Shown here: piece by piece, positions 48,250-58,559 of the stretch
How positions within the stretch are numbered: position 1 is the stretch's first letter
Layout of the letters: every line of letters starts with the position of its first letter
Assembly (NCBI GenBank): GCA_049724395.1
Contig: JAUGWO010000009.1
Coordinates: forward strand, 124,001-188,000
Reading direction: 5' to 3'
Source of the DNA: Spongospora subterranea f. sp. subterranea
Taxonomy: Eukaryota > Endomyxa: Phytomyxea > Phytomyxea > Plasmodiophorida
Length of the DNA: 64,000 nucleotides
Position numbers and translations under genes: made by a program
Notes under the pieces: model-generated
The model's database searches: none
The model's input: the letters and a program-made list of their open reading frames with translations, nothing else
Told to the model about the DNA's origin: nothing

Positions 48250-49660
48250 GTGCTGCAAAGCAGCGTCTGCAGCACAGCCGAGTGTGAATCATTCCACTTC
48301 GGCACCGACCTCAAAACTCGCCAAACATGCTCGAAGGAGAACGATGTTTTTTGGGGGGCGATTCCTTATACAGCAGGAGCGCCTTGGACATCATGTCGTC
48401 GTCGTTGGTGCCGCTTTTATTCAGGTCTTTGACTGCGCCGTAAGCTCCAACAAACTTCGACACATCGTGCTGGATAGTGTTCCTTTTCGATTGCAGCGGC
48501 CGGGTCAACCGGCGAGCATTTTTCGTCCACTCCGCTGTGCTCATTGAAGTGTTCCTCCACGCGGTCCCAGAACGTGTCCGATTTGTGTCCCGTGACTCCC
48601 GTCCCCTTGGCTGGATCCTGAGAAATGTTCAGCCACGACGTAGCCAACTGCGTTTCCTCTTTGAGCGAAAAAAATTCACTCCACGTTGACGCTTAACCGA
48701 TCCCATTGGGCGATTTACAGTTGCTGTTTGACGACGGAAAACTGACGCAGTTTACAGTTCCTTGGGACGGATTTTCGTCAACTGTAATATATTTTCCGTT
48801 TTCAGGTCATCTCCACCGCAGAACTGTAAACTCCGCAATCGGACCCCACCGCCCGACTAAAAATGAAAAAAAAACATTTTACAGTTGACGGAAAATCCGT
48901 CCCACGGAACTGTAAACTGCGTCAGTTTTCGGTCGTGAAACAACAACTGTAAAAATCGCCCAATGGGATCAGTCAAGTGTCAACGTGGAGTGAATTTTTC
49001 TCTTGTGGCTGAACATTTCCCAGGATCCCGCCAAGGGGACAGGACAGAAATCTGACACGTTATGGGACCGCGTGGATGAACACTTCAATGAGCACAGCGG
49101 GGAAGACGAAAATAATCGCCGGTCGTCCCGGTCGCTGCAATCGAAATGGAACACTATCCAGCACGATGTGTCGAAGTTTGTTGGCATCAACGACAGACGA
49201 CATGATGTCCAAGGCGCTCCTTCTGTATAAGGAATCGCACCCCAAAAAGGCATCGTTCTCCTTCGAGCATGTTTGGCGAGTTTTGAAGTCGGTTCCGTAG
49301 TGGAATGATTTACGATCTAAACCAGACACGCCGTCCAGACCCCCGAAGTTAAAACTCAACCTAAACGACGACGTCGTGGAAGTTGAAGCATCCGAGGCCT
49401 CCAGCTCTTGCCGACCAATTGGAGCAAAGGCGGCACAAATGCAGAAGAATGTAGCCGTCGCAAAACACACAGTCAGCGGCATCTTTGGCGCTGGCTCAGG
49501 TAAAGAAGGCCGATGCATTTGAGCTGCCAGCTCAAATTGCTCTGTTCACAACGGAAATCGGGGAATGGACCAGCAGACCCAGCAAATTTTTTGATTAGCC
49601 CGCGCCAAGACGCTTACGAAGAGGCAAAAACAAGCAATTTACAAAACGTAATCAACAAAT
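48250..49660. mobile_element. Large fold-back element with two head-to-head SANT/NAM-like genes
   Basis: The left arm (about 48690-48260, minus) and right arm (about 48985-49325, plus) encode the same protein: 'WLNISQDPAKGTG(Q)KSD', 'WDRV(D/E)EHFNEHSG', 'ALLLYKES', 'PKWND', a SANT/NAM-type DNA-binding domain common in Harbinger-like transposons. On the right it continues to 'PIGAKAAQMQKNVAVAKH' (about 49405-49480). The 300-bp centre is itself palindromic: 'CTGACGCAGTTTACAGTTCC' at 48742 is mirrored near 48910, and 'TTTACAGTT' occurs repeatedly. The arms differ by many substitutions. A copy of the central 'CGCAGAACTGTAAACTCCGC' recurs inverted at about 49963-49990. Confidence 0.75.
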
Positions 49661-50059
49661 TGACAAAGATGATGACGAAAACAACGTCTCTGGCTACAAC
49701 GCTGACGGCGGCTGACATAATAAAGAACATTTTGATAATGTGTAGTGTTCTTCGTGAGGCGCGCCAGCACTGTCTTCACGAATCTACCAGATTATACAGT
49801 TGTGGTTTGCGTCATGCGCGCTGCGGTTTTTTCAAAGGGAACTTCAAAAGTTTTTTTTTCGACGGACCTTTGGAACTTAATCTCCGATACAGTCGTATAG
49901 TCTTGCAGTGGAGACTCTCTTAGTCGTGCAGTGGGGTAAATTAATGTTATCAGAAACTGTTGCGGAGTTTACAGTTCTGCGGTGGAGATGCTCCTCTCCT
50001 GTATAACAATACTCCAAGATAAATATACACTTGAGTGTATTTACAAGTGACTCCGCACA
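49661..50059. other. Transposon-flanking DNA
   Basis: Contains the inverted copy (49963-49990) of the fold-back centre and no gene. Confidence 0.5.
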
Positions 50060-50195
50060 GTGTCGGATCAATTTGGATCATTGGATCAATTTATATCATT
50101 GGATCAATCTGGATCAATTTGGATCATTGGATCAATTTATATCATTGGATCAATTTGGATCAATTTGGATCATTGGATCAATTTTGGATCAAATT
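50060..50195. repeat. Simple tandem repeat of GGATCAATTT/GGATCATT
   Basis: An irregular alternation of 'TTGGATCAATTTGGATCA' and 'TTATATCATTGGATCAA' for about 130 bp, giving many GATC sites. No coding potential. Confidence 0.9.
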
Positions 50196-50239
50196 TGAAT
50201 CCCCCCGGTTAACTATGTAGGTAAATACTGTAAATTAGG

Positions 50240-50998
50240 TACTGTACACGAGAGGTCTTTCTATCAGTCGACTACCTGCGTGGCTTTAGGGGTGTCCACG
50301 GCTACGGCTAGCTACCAGTTAGCCGGCTGGCCGTCAGCTAGCCGGCTAGTTTCACGGACTTGCGTTTTACCGTGAGACAGTGCGGCTTGGCCGCCTTCCT
50401 TGACGCCTCTCGCGCATCGTCCGGCGGGCCAACCCATGCTGATGAGGTTGATGAATTTTTTAACTTCAGAAAAGGGCCAGGCGATACCTGTGACGACGTA
50501 TTGCAGTGGTGGGCTTCTATTGGCCAAAAGCGATTTCCAACAATTGCACTTCTGGCGCGTGACACTTTAATGTGCATTGGATCTTCTGTACCCTCAAAGA
50601 GCGCTTTTTCGGATAGCGGTCAGTTTGTAGTTCCCGACAGGTCACGCTTGAAGGATGACAATACGTCAATGATGATGAAGCTTCGGTCGTGGAACCGCTT
50701 GATGAATAATCAAAAACCCAGTATTGTACTTTTAAAAAAACAAGATTGTTCAACATTGCCTGAATAGCCGGCTAAGGCGAAATCTCTAGCCGGCTAAGGC
50801 GAAATCTCTAGCCGGCTAAGGCGAAATCTCTAGCCGGCTAAGGCGAAATCTCTAGCCGGCTAAGGCGAAATCTCTAGCCGGCTAAGGCGAAATCTCTAGC
50901 CGGCTAAGGCGAAATCTCTAGCCGGCTAGCCGTAACCGTAGCCGTGGACGGCTTGCTACCAGTCAACGGAGAGAAAGACCTCCCGTACTGTATACACG
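50240..50998 (+). mobile_element. hAT transposon remnant with terminal inverted repeats and subterminal array
   Basis: The plus strand at 50430-50700 encodes the hAT C-terminal dimerisation domain: 'DDVLQWWASIGQKRFPTIAL', 'LARDTLMCIGSSVPSKSAFS', then 'SMMMKLRSWN'. Ends are inverted: 'GAGAGGTCTTTCT' with 'GTCGACTA' on the left (50249-50280) against the complement of 'GAGAAAGACCTCC' on the right (50970-50985). 'CCACGGCTACGG' (50297) is mirrored by 'CCGTAGCCGTGG' (50934-50945). The rest of the transposase is lost, so it is non-autonomous. Confidence 0.8.
50767..50930. repeat. 22-bp tandem array, about seven copies, inside the hAT end
   Basis: Unit 'CCGGCTAAGGCGAAATCTCTAG', perfectly repeated, followed by a final 'CCGGCTAG'. 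'TAGCCGGCTAG' is also present at the left end (50330-50350). Such short subterminal arrays often serve as transposase binding sites in hAT elements. Confidence 0.95.
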
Positions 50999-51135
50999 CT
51001 GACACGCATCAGTCTGGTTCATATCAGTTGAGCCCTAGACTTTCCCATATCAACCCTTGACCGCCAGGATGAATTATTTATACGCTTTTCAACTGCGTTT
51101 GCCACCATAGCAAGCGAACTGTGGAGCAGGTATCT

Positions 51136-51243
51136 TCCCGCCAGACGATGACGCTTTCGTGTCAGTCTTCGCAGCAGACGATGACGCTTTCGTGTTATCG
51201 TCGTTCTGCGAAGACTGACACGAAAGCGTCATCGTCTGGCGCG
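51136..51243. repeat. Near-perfect 36-bp-stem hairpin with repeated core
   Basis: The left stem at about 51139-51174 is the exact complement of about 51205-51240. The core 'AGACGATGACGCTTTCGTGT' occurs twice in direct orientation within the left half (one copy in the loop) and once inverted. No gene nearby. Confidence 0.9.
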
Positions 51244-51610
51244 AAGTTGATGAAGATAATTTCATTGATTTAGCAGGTGGGCCACGATATCAACATTATT
51301 TTTAGACTGTAGTAGAGCGAGTATCCCGCAATCTGTAGCCGGCCGACGCGTCGAGGCGTCTCGCGCCGAGATGGTTTTGATGTTAATCGAACCCGCGTTG
51401 CATAGGCTTGGTGTCATTTTGCAATTCGGGGATGCCGGATAATGTTCATCACACGAAGTAGGCAGAGTATATTCGTTTGATCGCAACCGCATCCTTGTCC
51501 TGTCAACCATTCAAGGGATCTTTTGAAGAGAAATATGATATAATGGATGGACTGACACTTTCAGTTCTGGATCTATGGCCGGATGAAGGAGTTGCTGACA
51601 TAATTTTTTT
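51244..51610. other. No recognised feature
   Basis: Short ORFs only. Confidence 0.4.
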
Positions 51611-52095
51611 GTCATCAAAATGCAAACGCCATCTGCAAATCTTGTCGGTCAAGGAATGACGTTGGAGAGAAATCCCAGACTTGTCTGGAGAGTAAAGAAG
51701 AACCAGATTGCCATCAATGCACACTGTACAGCATGGTGGGCGGTTTATTTGTTTACTGACGCAAGTCATTTGTTCTGGTCGGTAATTATCACACAGGTGC
51801 CCAAAGAAGATTTAGTTTTGCCATTCAATGAACAAGCCCATGAGTCTCTTGCTTTTCCGAGTGGTGCCTTCGAAGGTTCGTCTTTGAAATGGTCTGTTCC
51901 TGAAAAGAAGCTTTTTTTGTTCAACAGACGGTTCAAGACTTCGATTATTTGCTGTGCGTTCTCGGCGATCCTTTTCATGCATTCATCAAGAATCGCAATC
52001 TGGTTTTTTTTTTACTCTCCCGACAAGTCTAGGATTTCTCTCCAGCGTCATTCCCTTGACAAGATTTGCAGATGGCGTTTGCGTGTACGCCCAGG
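51611..52095 (+). mobile_element. Ty3/gypsy RNase H fragment inside a small inverted repeat
   Basis: The plus strand at 51740-51960 reads 'LFTDASHLFWSVIITQVPKE', 'NEQAHESLAFPSGAFEGSSL' and 'KWSVPEKK', the start of Ty3 RNase H with the first catalytic Asp in FTDAS. Flanks 51628-51718 and 51994-52083 are inverted copies of one another. Confidence 0.8.
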
Positions 52096-52178
52096 CCTTG
52101 ACCGATAGTGTGGACCCCGGCTCAAGGCCTGTCTCTCTTTTTGATTGTCGTTATCATTATCACCTTATCGAGGTTTCG

Positions 52179-52385
52179 TCCAACTCCTAACAGATTGACT
52201 GTTAAGGTCCACAGAAGCTCAATGCTTGTTGATGTCTTAAAGCACCCGGCGCGCACAGCTGAGGAGGCAACGCTAACTGCCGCACGGTTTCTGGCCCATT
52301 CGGGTATTGAGATAACCAAGCTCGAAGACATCATCAAGCATTGAGTTTCTGTGGACCTTAACAGTCAATCTGTTAGGAGTTGGCG
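52179..52385. mobile_element. MITE-like element, about 207 bp with about 49-bp terminal inverted repeats
   Basis: The left end 'CCAACTCCTAACAGATTGAC', continuing to about 52227, is mirrored by the right end finishing 'GTCAATCTGTTAGGAGTTGG'. The arms are nearly perfect. The middle holds a short open frame ('TAEEATLTAARFLAHSGIEI') without a start. Confidence 0.85.
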
Positions 52386-53310
52386 ACCTTGGCGTCGACC
52401 GCCGCATTGGACCTATCCTGGTTCACGGCCAAGGCGTTGTCGTAGGCGTCGTGCTGGAAAGCGGTTCGATCTCGATGCGATAATCCGCCCCGATCCCATT
52501 CGACATGATCGACGTGGACGGCCGACGACCCCACGAGGTGTTCCCCGAACCCTATCGCCACCGATCCCCGTCTGGCCTTCCCTTGCGTCATCGGGTCGTG
52601 GCCTTTGTCGACCTGATTCGTGGTCAGGCCGGCTTCGGTCAACTGTGATTGGAGGATCGCGCCCGTATCTCGCTGACTCGATCCCCGTCCCGACCCAAAC
52701 CCCACGCTGCAACCGCCCGTAGCGCCATTTTGGCCAATCTTCGCTGACGCACTCTGATTTCCAGGCATTCCTCGATCGAACGTGATCATCGATCGATCCG
52801 CCACCTTCCCGTAATCGGATTGGTGTCCGACGCGCTCCTGGTTGAACCGGGACGAGTCGACCGATTGGTCGCCCTTCCATACGGGCCCCCGATCACGGCG
52901 CGCGACGATTCCCTCTCGGTGATGGCGCCCATTGCCTGGCCAGTGTCCCTTAGGGACGACGCGTGTCGAAAAACGTCGACGTGATCTTGGGCGATCGTGT
53001 TCCGCTCCCGCGATTCCAGCGCGTAATCGGATTGGGTTCCAGACGACACTGACGACAGTCCAGCTTCGTCCAGCGCATTGGACGCGATCGTCGCCGAGTT
53101 CTCCGGCGCCCCGATCGTGCCCAGATGGTTTTCTTGCCGACGAAGCGAACTGGAATCAGTTCGCCCCTCGTTGACGGCAGTTTCTGTCAGTCGCCCTCGC
53201 CTGAACCGATCCTGGAGCGCCTTCTCATCAGCGCCCGACGATAGCTGGGGCGAGATCATGGCGCTACTCACGGCCAGAGTGATCACCAACCCAACGACTG
53301 TGATGTGCTA
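52373..53310 (-). CDS. Secreted Ala/Asp/Ser-rich repetitive protein, frame broken
   Basis: From about 53310 the minus strand reads a hydrophobic leader 'HITVVGLVITLAVSSAMISP' and then a low-hydrophobicity chain with loosely repeated blocks: 'NSATIASNALDEAGLSSVSS', 'ERNTIAQDHVDVF', then after a frame change near 52800-52815 'GAILQSQLTEAGLTTNQVDK' and 'DRTAFQHDAYDNALAVNQDR'. An ATG four codons upstream is separated from the leader by a TAG. High GC compared with neighbouring DNA. It may be a pseudogene or have sequence errors. No family recognised; the composition recalls secreted effectors or matrix proteins. The C-terminus overlaps the MITE end. Confidence 0.5.
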
Positions 53311-55824
53311 TCGCCCTCTCATCTTCGATAGGTGAATGAGTTTCACCGAATTCGGTCGACACCCGATTGGGCCTTGATCGTGATATTGATAGACCCATAT
53401 TGATATCTGCCGATCGCCATTAGAACAAGGGGATTATCCACCAATAGATACAGAAAACAGACCGTCGTCGATTATTTATGGCCCACAATATTGGGGGCGC
53501 TCTGGGAACACCAGATGATGATTTGGTTTTGGAAGAAGGTTCTTGATTGACAAGGAACTGGTGTTGATCGTCGATAAAAGGAAGATGATCTCGCTGAAGA
53601 ACACCATTTTTTTTGCTGATTATTAATATTACAGGCAAAAGGTGATCCAAATTCCATTTGGAATTGCGATCTCGGTACCAGACGTCAGATTAACGATTGT
53701 GATCGTCGCCGTGATCGGGCACTGGTCAACTGTGTCGCCGTCCGAGTTGTGTTTGACCCCATCGCTATTGTATCAAAAAGCGATATGGTTTATTCGCCCC
53801 AGTTATATTGGTTGTGATGAATTCGACCAAAGCGACGGGTTTCAGACGTTGTCAGATGATCTGTAAATCGAACCGCACCCGCCTTTTCGTCGTAGTTTTA
53901 CTATAAAGAGCGAATCACCCCCTTGTTCATGATCAAAGGCAATGAGTGAGATTGATGACAAGTCGCTTTGGAGCAATTCGATCAGGGCGCCGCTCGCCAA
54001 AACAATCTTGAGTCAGGTAAAATATGAAGGACGAACACACGAAGGATATCAAATTTCAGATGGAAACTGCTGAAATCAAGAGCCAGTAGCCAGAATTACC
54101 CCCATTATCCAATGATACCTTCGTGTGTACAATGTTTCCTTCCGATATTAAAACCAATATTGTAAGTTGTATTCAGAGTTTTTTCCGATTCATACATTGC
54201 GTTGGTTTTCATGCTTATACCCCCTTTTTCGTCACAAGAAGCATCTGGAATTGTGAACCAATCACGACACCGATTACTTGTTAGAAATACGGAACAAACT
54301 ACCGACTCTATATAAGAAGATCGATGGCCATATTGTGGCGCTAAAACGTCCCGATCTCCTGACACGGGTCCAAACTAATACGCCATAGGGGACTATGCAT
54401 CTCGATCGCCGAAATGAGGTCAATTAGAGCGACGTCTGGAAAGACTTTAAGGTTGTAGCGCTTGAGTGTCGTTCCGTCAGCCGATCGAATAAACGGAAGG
54501 GGCTCTGACGTTATTAGGACCAAATTAGAGAGAGAGACAGAACAACGAGAACTTCGAACACGCAATGCTCAAGGTCGAATAGCACTTGTAAGACACTGTT
54601 TTCAAACACTACAATAAATGTGGTTGATAAGAATCAGAGATTCGTGATCGCGTCATTTCCATTATCTATTAAGTCGGGCAAGTATCAGATTGTTGCTTGT
54701 CGAAATTCTTTTAGAATACTCCACCAGTCAAACATATCTGTGAACATCGGAAGGCCACACAGTTGAACAATATTGGACAAGCTAGACGTTGCCATTTTTT
54801 ATTTTTGGTTGGCTAGTAAATGTTTCGATTTACTAGGTTGCCAGCGGATTTGTCCATCTTGGACCTTGCGGTGCAGAGTGCTCTCAGACACTTTAATCAG
54901 CAGCAGCAGCAGCAGCGAGGCGTATGATTGTTCCTCTTCGCCGCCACCCCAGCAAATTAAAGCATATACTCACCAACCACACCAAAACGGCCACGTGTAG
55001 AGTTTTGCTTGTCCAATAGCCCTCCAATGAATCAAAATGTTTGTTTACTGTAAACACATCGACGAGAAGTAACTTTACATCACCAAGATCAACCAGATCT
55101 AGTTTTTTTGTCCCGATGAGCCAGAACCACTCCGCTCGGTTTCAATCAAGCGATTCATTGAAAAAGAAACTTTTGTTTATTGCTGTGATCGCTCGATCAT
55201 GGTTTGACCACATTCGGAACCAGAAGTTCAACGGCTTAATTGGAATTGGGTCCCTTGGTCGAGGAGAATACTGTTTGGCGGCGAGCACCTAAAACGGATA
55301 TCAAAACCGGAAATCGGCTTGAATTTGAAAGGATATGAGGCTTTGCGATATCCGGTTGAGTGAGGATTGTCAAACTTGTTCTTCGACAAGGCCATTTTCT
55401 CGAATCGCAGGAATGACCTTGTCGATTAAATGTTCCAAAATCACCTCGGTCGTTGCGACGAAATATGTGTGGAGCAATGCCATGTTGCTCAAGTGCAAAT
55501 ACGTTGACGGCAATATGTTATGGCGTTGCGCCAAGTGTAATCGAAGTGTTTGCTCATGTAGAACGGCGCCATCATCGCATGTATTTTTGATCGGCACGAA
55601 ACTGATTCGTCGCGAAGCTGTACCAGGCTAGAAGCGGCGTTTTCGTTGAGAATGAATGCAGACATGAGAGAGCGAGATCGATGTGAATGAACAGACGGTG
55701 ATCGGACCCGCTGTGTCAAGAAAACTGCTGATGAAAACATCACTCTCCAAGTGTTTTGACGGCGAAGCAGGGCTTCATTTTTAGGGTGAGATCAAGCGAG
55801 AAAAAAACAGTATCATCCGTTCCG
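53311..55824. other. Gene-poor stretch with possible small exons and a CAG run
   Basis: No gene can be defended. Candidates: plus 53642-53866; minus 54565-54341 ('LPFIRSADGTTLKRYNLKVF', well-structured but unrecognised) leading to 54365-54105; and minus 55597-55370, a leucine-rich helical stretch ('HLSNMALLHTYFVATTEVIL'). A short (CAG)6 run lies at about 54899-54917. Confidence 0.35.
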
Positions 55825-56010
55825 ATGGCGGGGGTTTTCGACACCCTCTTGGTGACTACAACATTCGTTATTTTTGATCTTTCCCGTGGAAATCAAATCA
55901 CGACGCCAACCATGGTCAATGTGCAGAGCTGCGTCCTGATCTGTGCATTTGTCGTTTATTTGTTCCTGATCAATCTTCGAGGAAAAATGTTTGCCCGCGA
56001 ACCCTCTTAA
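55825..56010 (+). CDS. Small predicted membrane protein
   Basis: 61 residues from the Met at 55825 ('MAGVFDTLLVTTTFVIFDLS'); a second hydrophobic span 'VQSCVLICAFVVYLFLINLR' and a basic tail. No family recognised. It ends 9 bp before the stop of the convergent gene on the other strand. An upstream in-frame Met (55756) would add a basic leader. Confidence 0.45.
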   Translation: MAGVFDTLLVTTTFVIFDLSRGNQITTPTMVNVQSCVLICAFVVYLFLINLRGKMFAREPS

Positions 56011-56019
56011 CCATCCGAC

Positions 56020-56382
56020 TCATGCGGCTTGCGGGGGTTCAACAGGAAAACTAAACCGTCGGCGACCGCCGTTCCTCATGGTTAGCATATAGGCGCTGAT
56101 CGCTGTCATCGATCCCAGATAGATAACCGCTCCCGCGACGACGGCGCGATCACGCGCCACCTCGTATCGGAACCGCTCCTTGGTGATTTGCGTCAATTCC
56201 TGATACAGTTCGCCTCGTTTATGCGGCAGCATTTCTGAGAACAGCCGCCGTTGTAGTCGAACCATCGAACTCATCATCGCCCAACACAGGTGTAATTCGG
56301 AAGTGATCAATTCCGATGAATCCAATTTGTGCGACGACGGAAAAAAGACCTTCCGATCTTGATCGGCATTAGCAAACTGCAT
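56020..56382 (-). CDS. Small membrane-anchored protein, unrecognised
   Basis: 120 residues from the ATG at 56382. The helical amphipathic body ('WAMMSSMVRLQRRLFSEMLP', 'ELYQELTQITKERFRYEVAR') is followed by one TM span ('AVVAGAVIYLGSMTAISAYM') and a basic/proline tail. The start lies 26 bp downstream of the RPN10 stop on the same strand. A mitochondrial or ER tail-anchored protein would fit; function unknown. Confidence 0.6.
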   Translation of the reverse strand: MQFANADQDRKVFFPSSHKLDSSELITSELHLCWAMMSSMVRLQRRLFSEMLPHKRGELYQELTQITKERFRYEVARDRAVVAGAVIYLGSMTAISAYMLTMRNGGRRRFSFPVEPPQAA

Positions 56383-56408
56383 CACATAATACAGAACGGG
56401 AAAAGCGT

Positions 56409-57612
56409 TTATTTTTTGTTTTCATCCTTCTTCTTTGGCTGGTTGTTTTGTGACTGTTTCTGTTCCTCGTCACGCATCGCGGCGTCGAACGAGCTGATAA
56501 CGTCGGTGGCATTTAGGTTGGCCTTGTCTTCATCAGGCAGGCTGTCGATTACGCTTTGGATAAAGGCGGGATCGTGCAACGCCGAATCAATCTGGTCGTT
56601 GGTCACGGATGGGTTGGCGTCGGCGGATGGCTGCATTGACATGGCGATTGCTTGGGCAATCATGGATTCTTCGTCGTCAACGGCCATTGGAACAGGTTCC
56701 GCTGGCGCTGTCACGTTGGTGTCCGATGCGGCTTGTTGAGCAGCGTTGGCTGCATTTTCGGCAGCCGCCACCCGTTGTCGCTCCTCTTCCAATGACATTC
56801 GAATGGCCATTGCCAGTTCTGGGTCCATTCCAGCGGCATCCACCATATCTTGTGCACCCTAAAAAACGAAGATCGGCAACCGCAAAATTAATGTGTGAAT
56901 CTCTTAGTTGATACCATTCCAGGTTGACCGCCTTCCGACATTATTGCAGATAATACCATGTCGGATAGGTTATGAGGGCCAGGAGGAACATTCACGAGGT
57001 GACTGGAATCGGACGAATTCACCGATGCCACGAACGCATCGAGAATCTCGCGGTTATCATTGGAGTTGTTCTCGAAGCCGAAATTAATAACATCCACGTT
57101 GACATTATTTTTTCTTCAGTTGCTTTCCCAATCGGACAAGGTCTTTTGCCTGGGCCTCAATCTGAAAACCGGATATGAAAAACGATTCGAAACGACTGTA
57201 AGGAACAACTATATTGTAAATTTACCGGACTTCCAACAAACAGGATAATACGTTGCTGTTGGTGTTTGTTGGATCTGTTTTTTAGACAGAGCTGAGCTGT
57301 CATTATTCCGGCAATGAAGTCGCTTTTGCCACCGACTTTGACGGACTGGACACTGCTCATGACTTTCCCCAAATCGCGACTTGGTGTCACCAAAATATCT
57401 ATCCTGCTGCCGGCCATACACAATACGCCAACCGCATTCTCCTCGTTAGCTTGGGTCTTCATCGAGCATATATAGTTGACAGCTTCGGTTTGCGCCGCCA
57501 TACGTGTTGGGGGGTAATCCCCATTGCGAACCCAATCGGAATTATCAACGCTAACGAACAGACACAGGTCATGGACGAGATTTCGGGCTCTTTCGAATGC
57601 GATACTGACCAT
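56409..57612 (-). CDS. RPN10: 26S proteasome ubiquitin receptor RPN10/PSMD4
   Basis: Captures ubiquitin chains at the proteasome lid-base junction. Exons 57612-57226, 57161-56915 and 56858-56409 (introns 64 and 56 nt) give about 360 residues. The vWA domain has 'SVDNSDWVRNGDYPPTRMAA' with the metal-site-like DNS and 'RIILFVGSPV', then 'NVDVINFGFEN' and 'SSHLVNVPPGPHNLSDMVLS'. Two ubiquitin-interacting motifs follow: 'DPELAMAIRMSLEEERQR' (about residue 220) and 'EESMIAQAIAMSMQ' (about 270), and a Lys-rich tail. One extra A in A6 (T6 on plus, 57108-57113) breaks exon 2; without it 'KKNNVNVD' is restored. Confidence 0.95.
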
Positions 57613-58559
57613 ACAATAACCGCTTCCAACACCATTTTCGACGATCACAAAACGACTTTGATAATAAACTGTTATGAACCGGTGCACAAAGTATTAACTG
57701 ACACAGAGAAGTGCGCTGATGGCAGTCGCGCAACTGTTGCAGATGCGACTGGATAAGCGACTGCGCATTTTATTTATGCGCACATCGGCAGAGAGGGCAC
57801 CCCGTTTCCAAGATTTCACTTTGGTTTTACAGAGACCAAATAGGCTGGCTTGAGGTCAAATAAATTGAAATATCGACATGAGCAGCGACATCACGCTTTG
57901 CAAAAAAAGAATGGTGTGATTATGCAGCATGTGCCTTTACCAAATATATTGCGAACCTGCTGGACGATACTGACCATTCACTAAATCGTTGGCGTTGAAC
58001 GTCAACGTGAGTGGTTTGTTTTTAGCATATGTACGTAAGAAGATTGGAAATTTAGCTATGATCTGAGGACCGACGAATAATCCAGGAAGCGTGACGTTGT
58101 TCGTCTTAATGAACGAAATCATTATGATATTACAATTTCGTTGTGGAAAATCTCAAACCAATTGTTTTCGAATCCTTTACCAGCAGCAACCGCCCTTCAT
58201 CCCTTTTTCCAGGCTTTTGGTTATTAGGGAGTAAAATCTCGTGGCCACGAACTCAGCAAACACATGTTTCGTAACGATCTTTTGAGGCGATTATCAATGT
58301 CGACCCGATCTTACACCGGGACCGTGGATAACGACGATAAGGAGGTGCTGGCTAACCTCACCAGGTCCATTATCCCTGGCGATGTGTTTGACGCAGACAC
58401 GTTTAATCCGCTTCGCGAATGTTGATTTGCATAATTACCAGCTGGTAACTAGCGGGTAGTAGTAATTTAATATTTTTTGCCTTTGCAATGCTCTGCCAAC
58501 TGCTATTGCATCTGTTTTACATGTTGTCTGGACTGTCCTCTGCTTCGATGCGGTTTACT

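Noticed and set aside
50767-50930. 22-bp repeats considered as CRISPR or centromeric satellite
   Set aside because: No spacers, only seven copies, and flanked by hAT terminal inverted repeats.
52413-52880. Arg-rich minus-strand frame overlapping the repetitive secreted protein
   Set aside because: Composition (Arg/Gly/Pro-rich) is typical of an off-frame read of a GC-rich gene; the alternative frame continues the repeated blocks.
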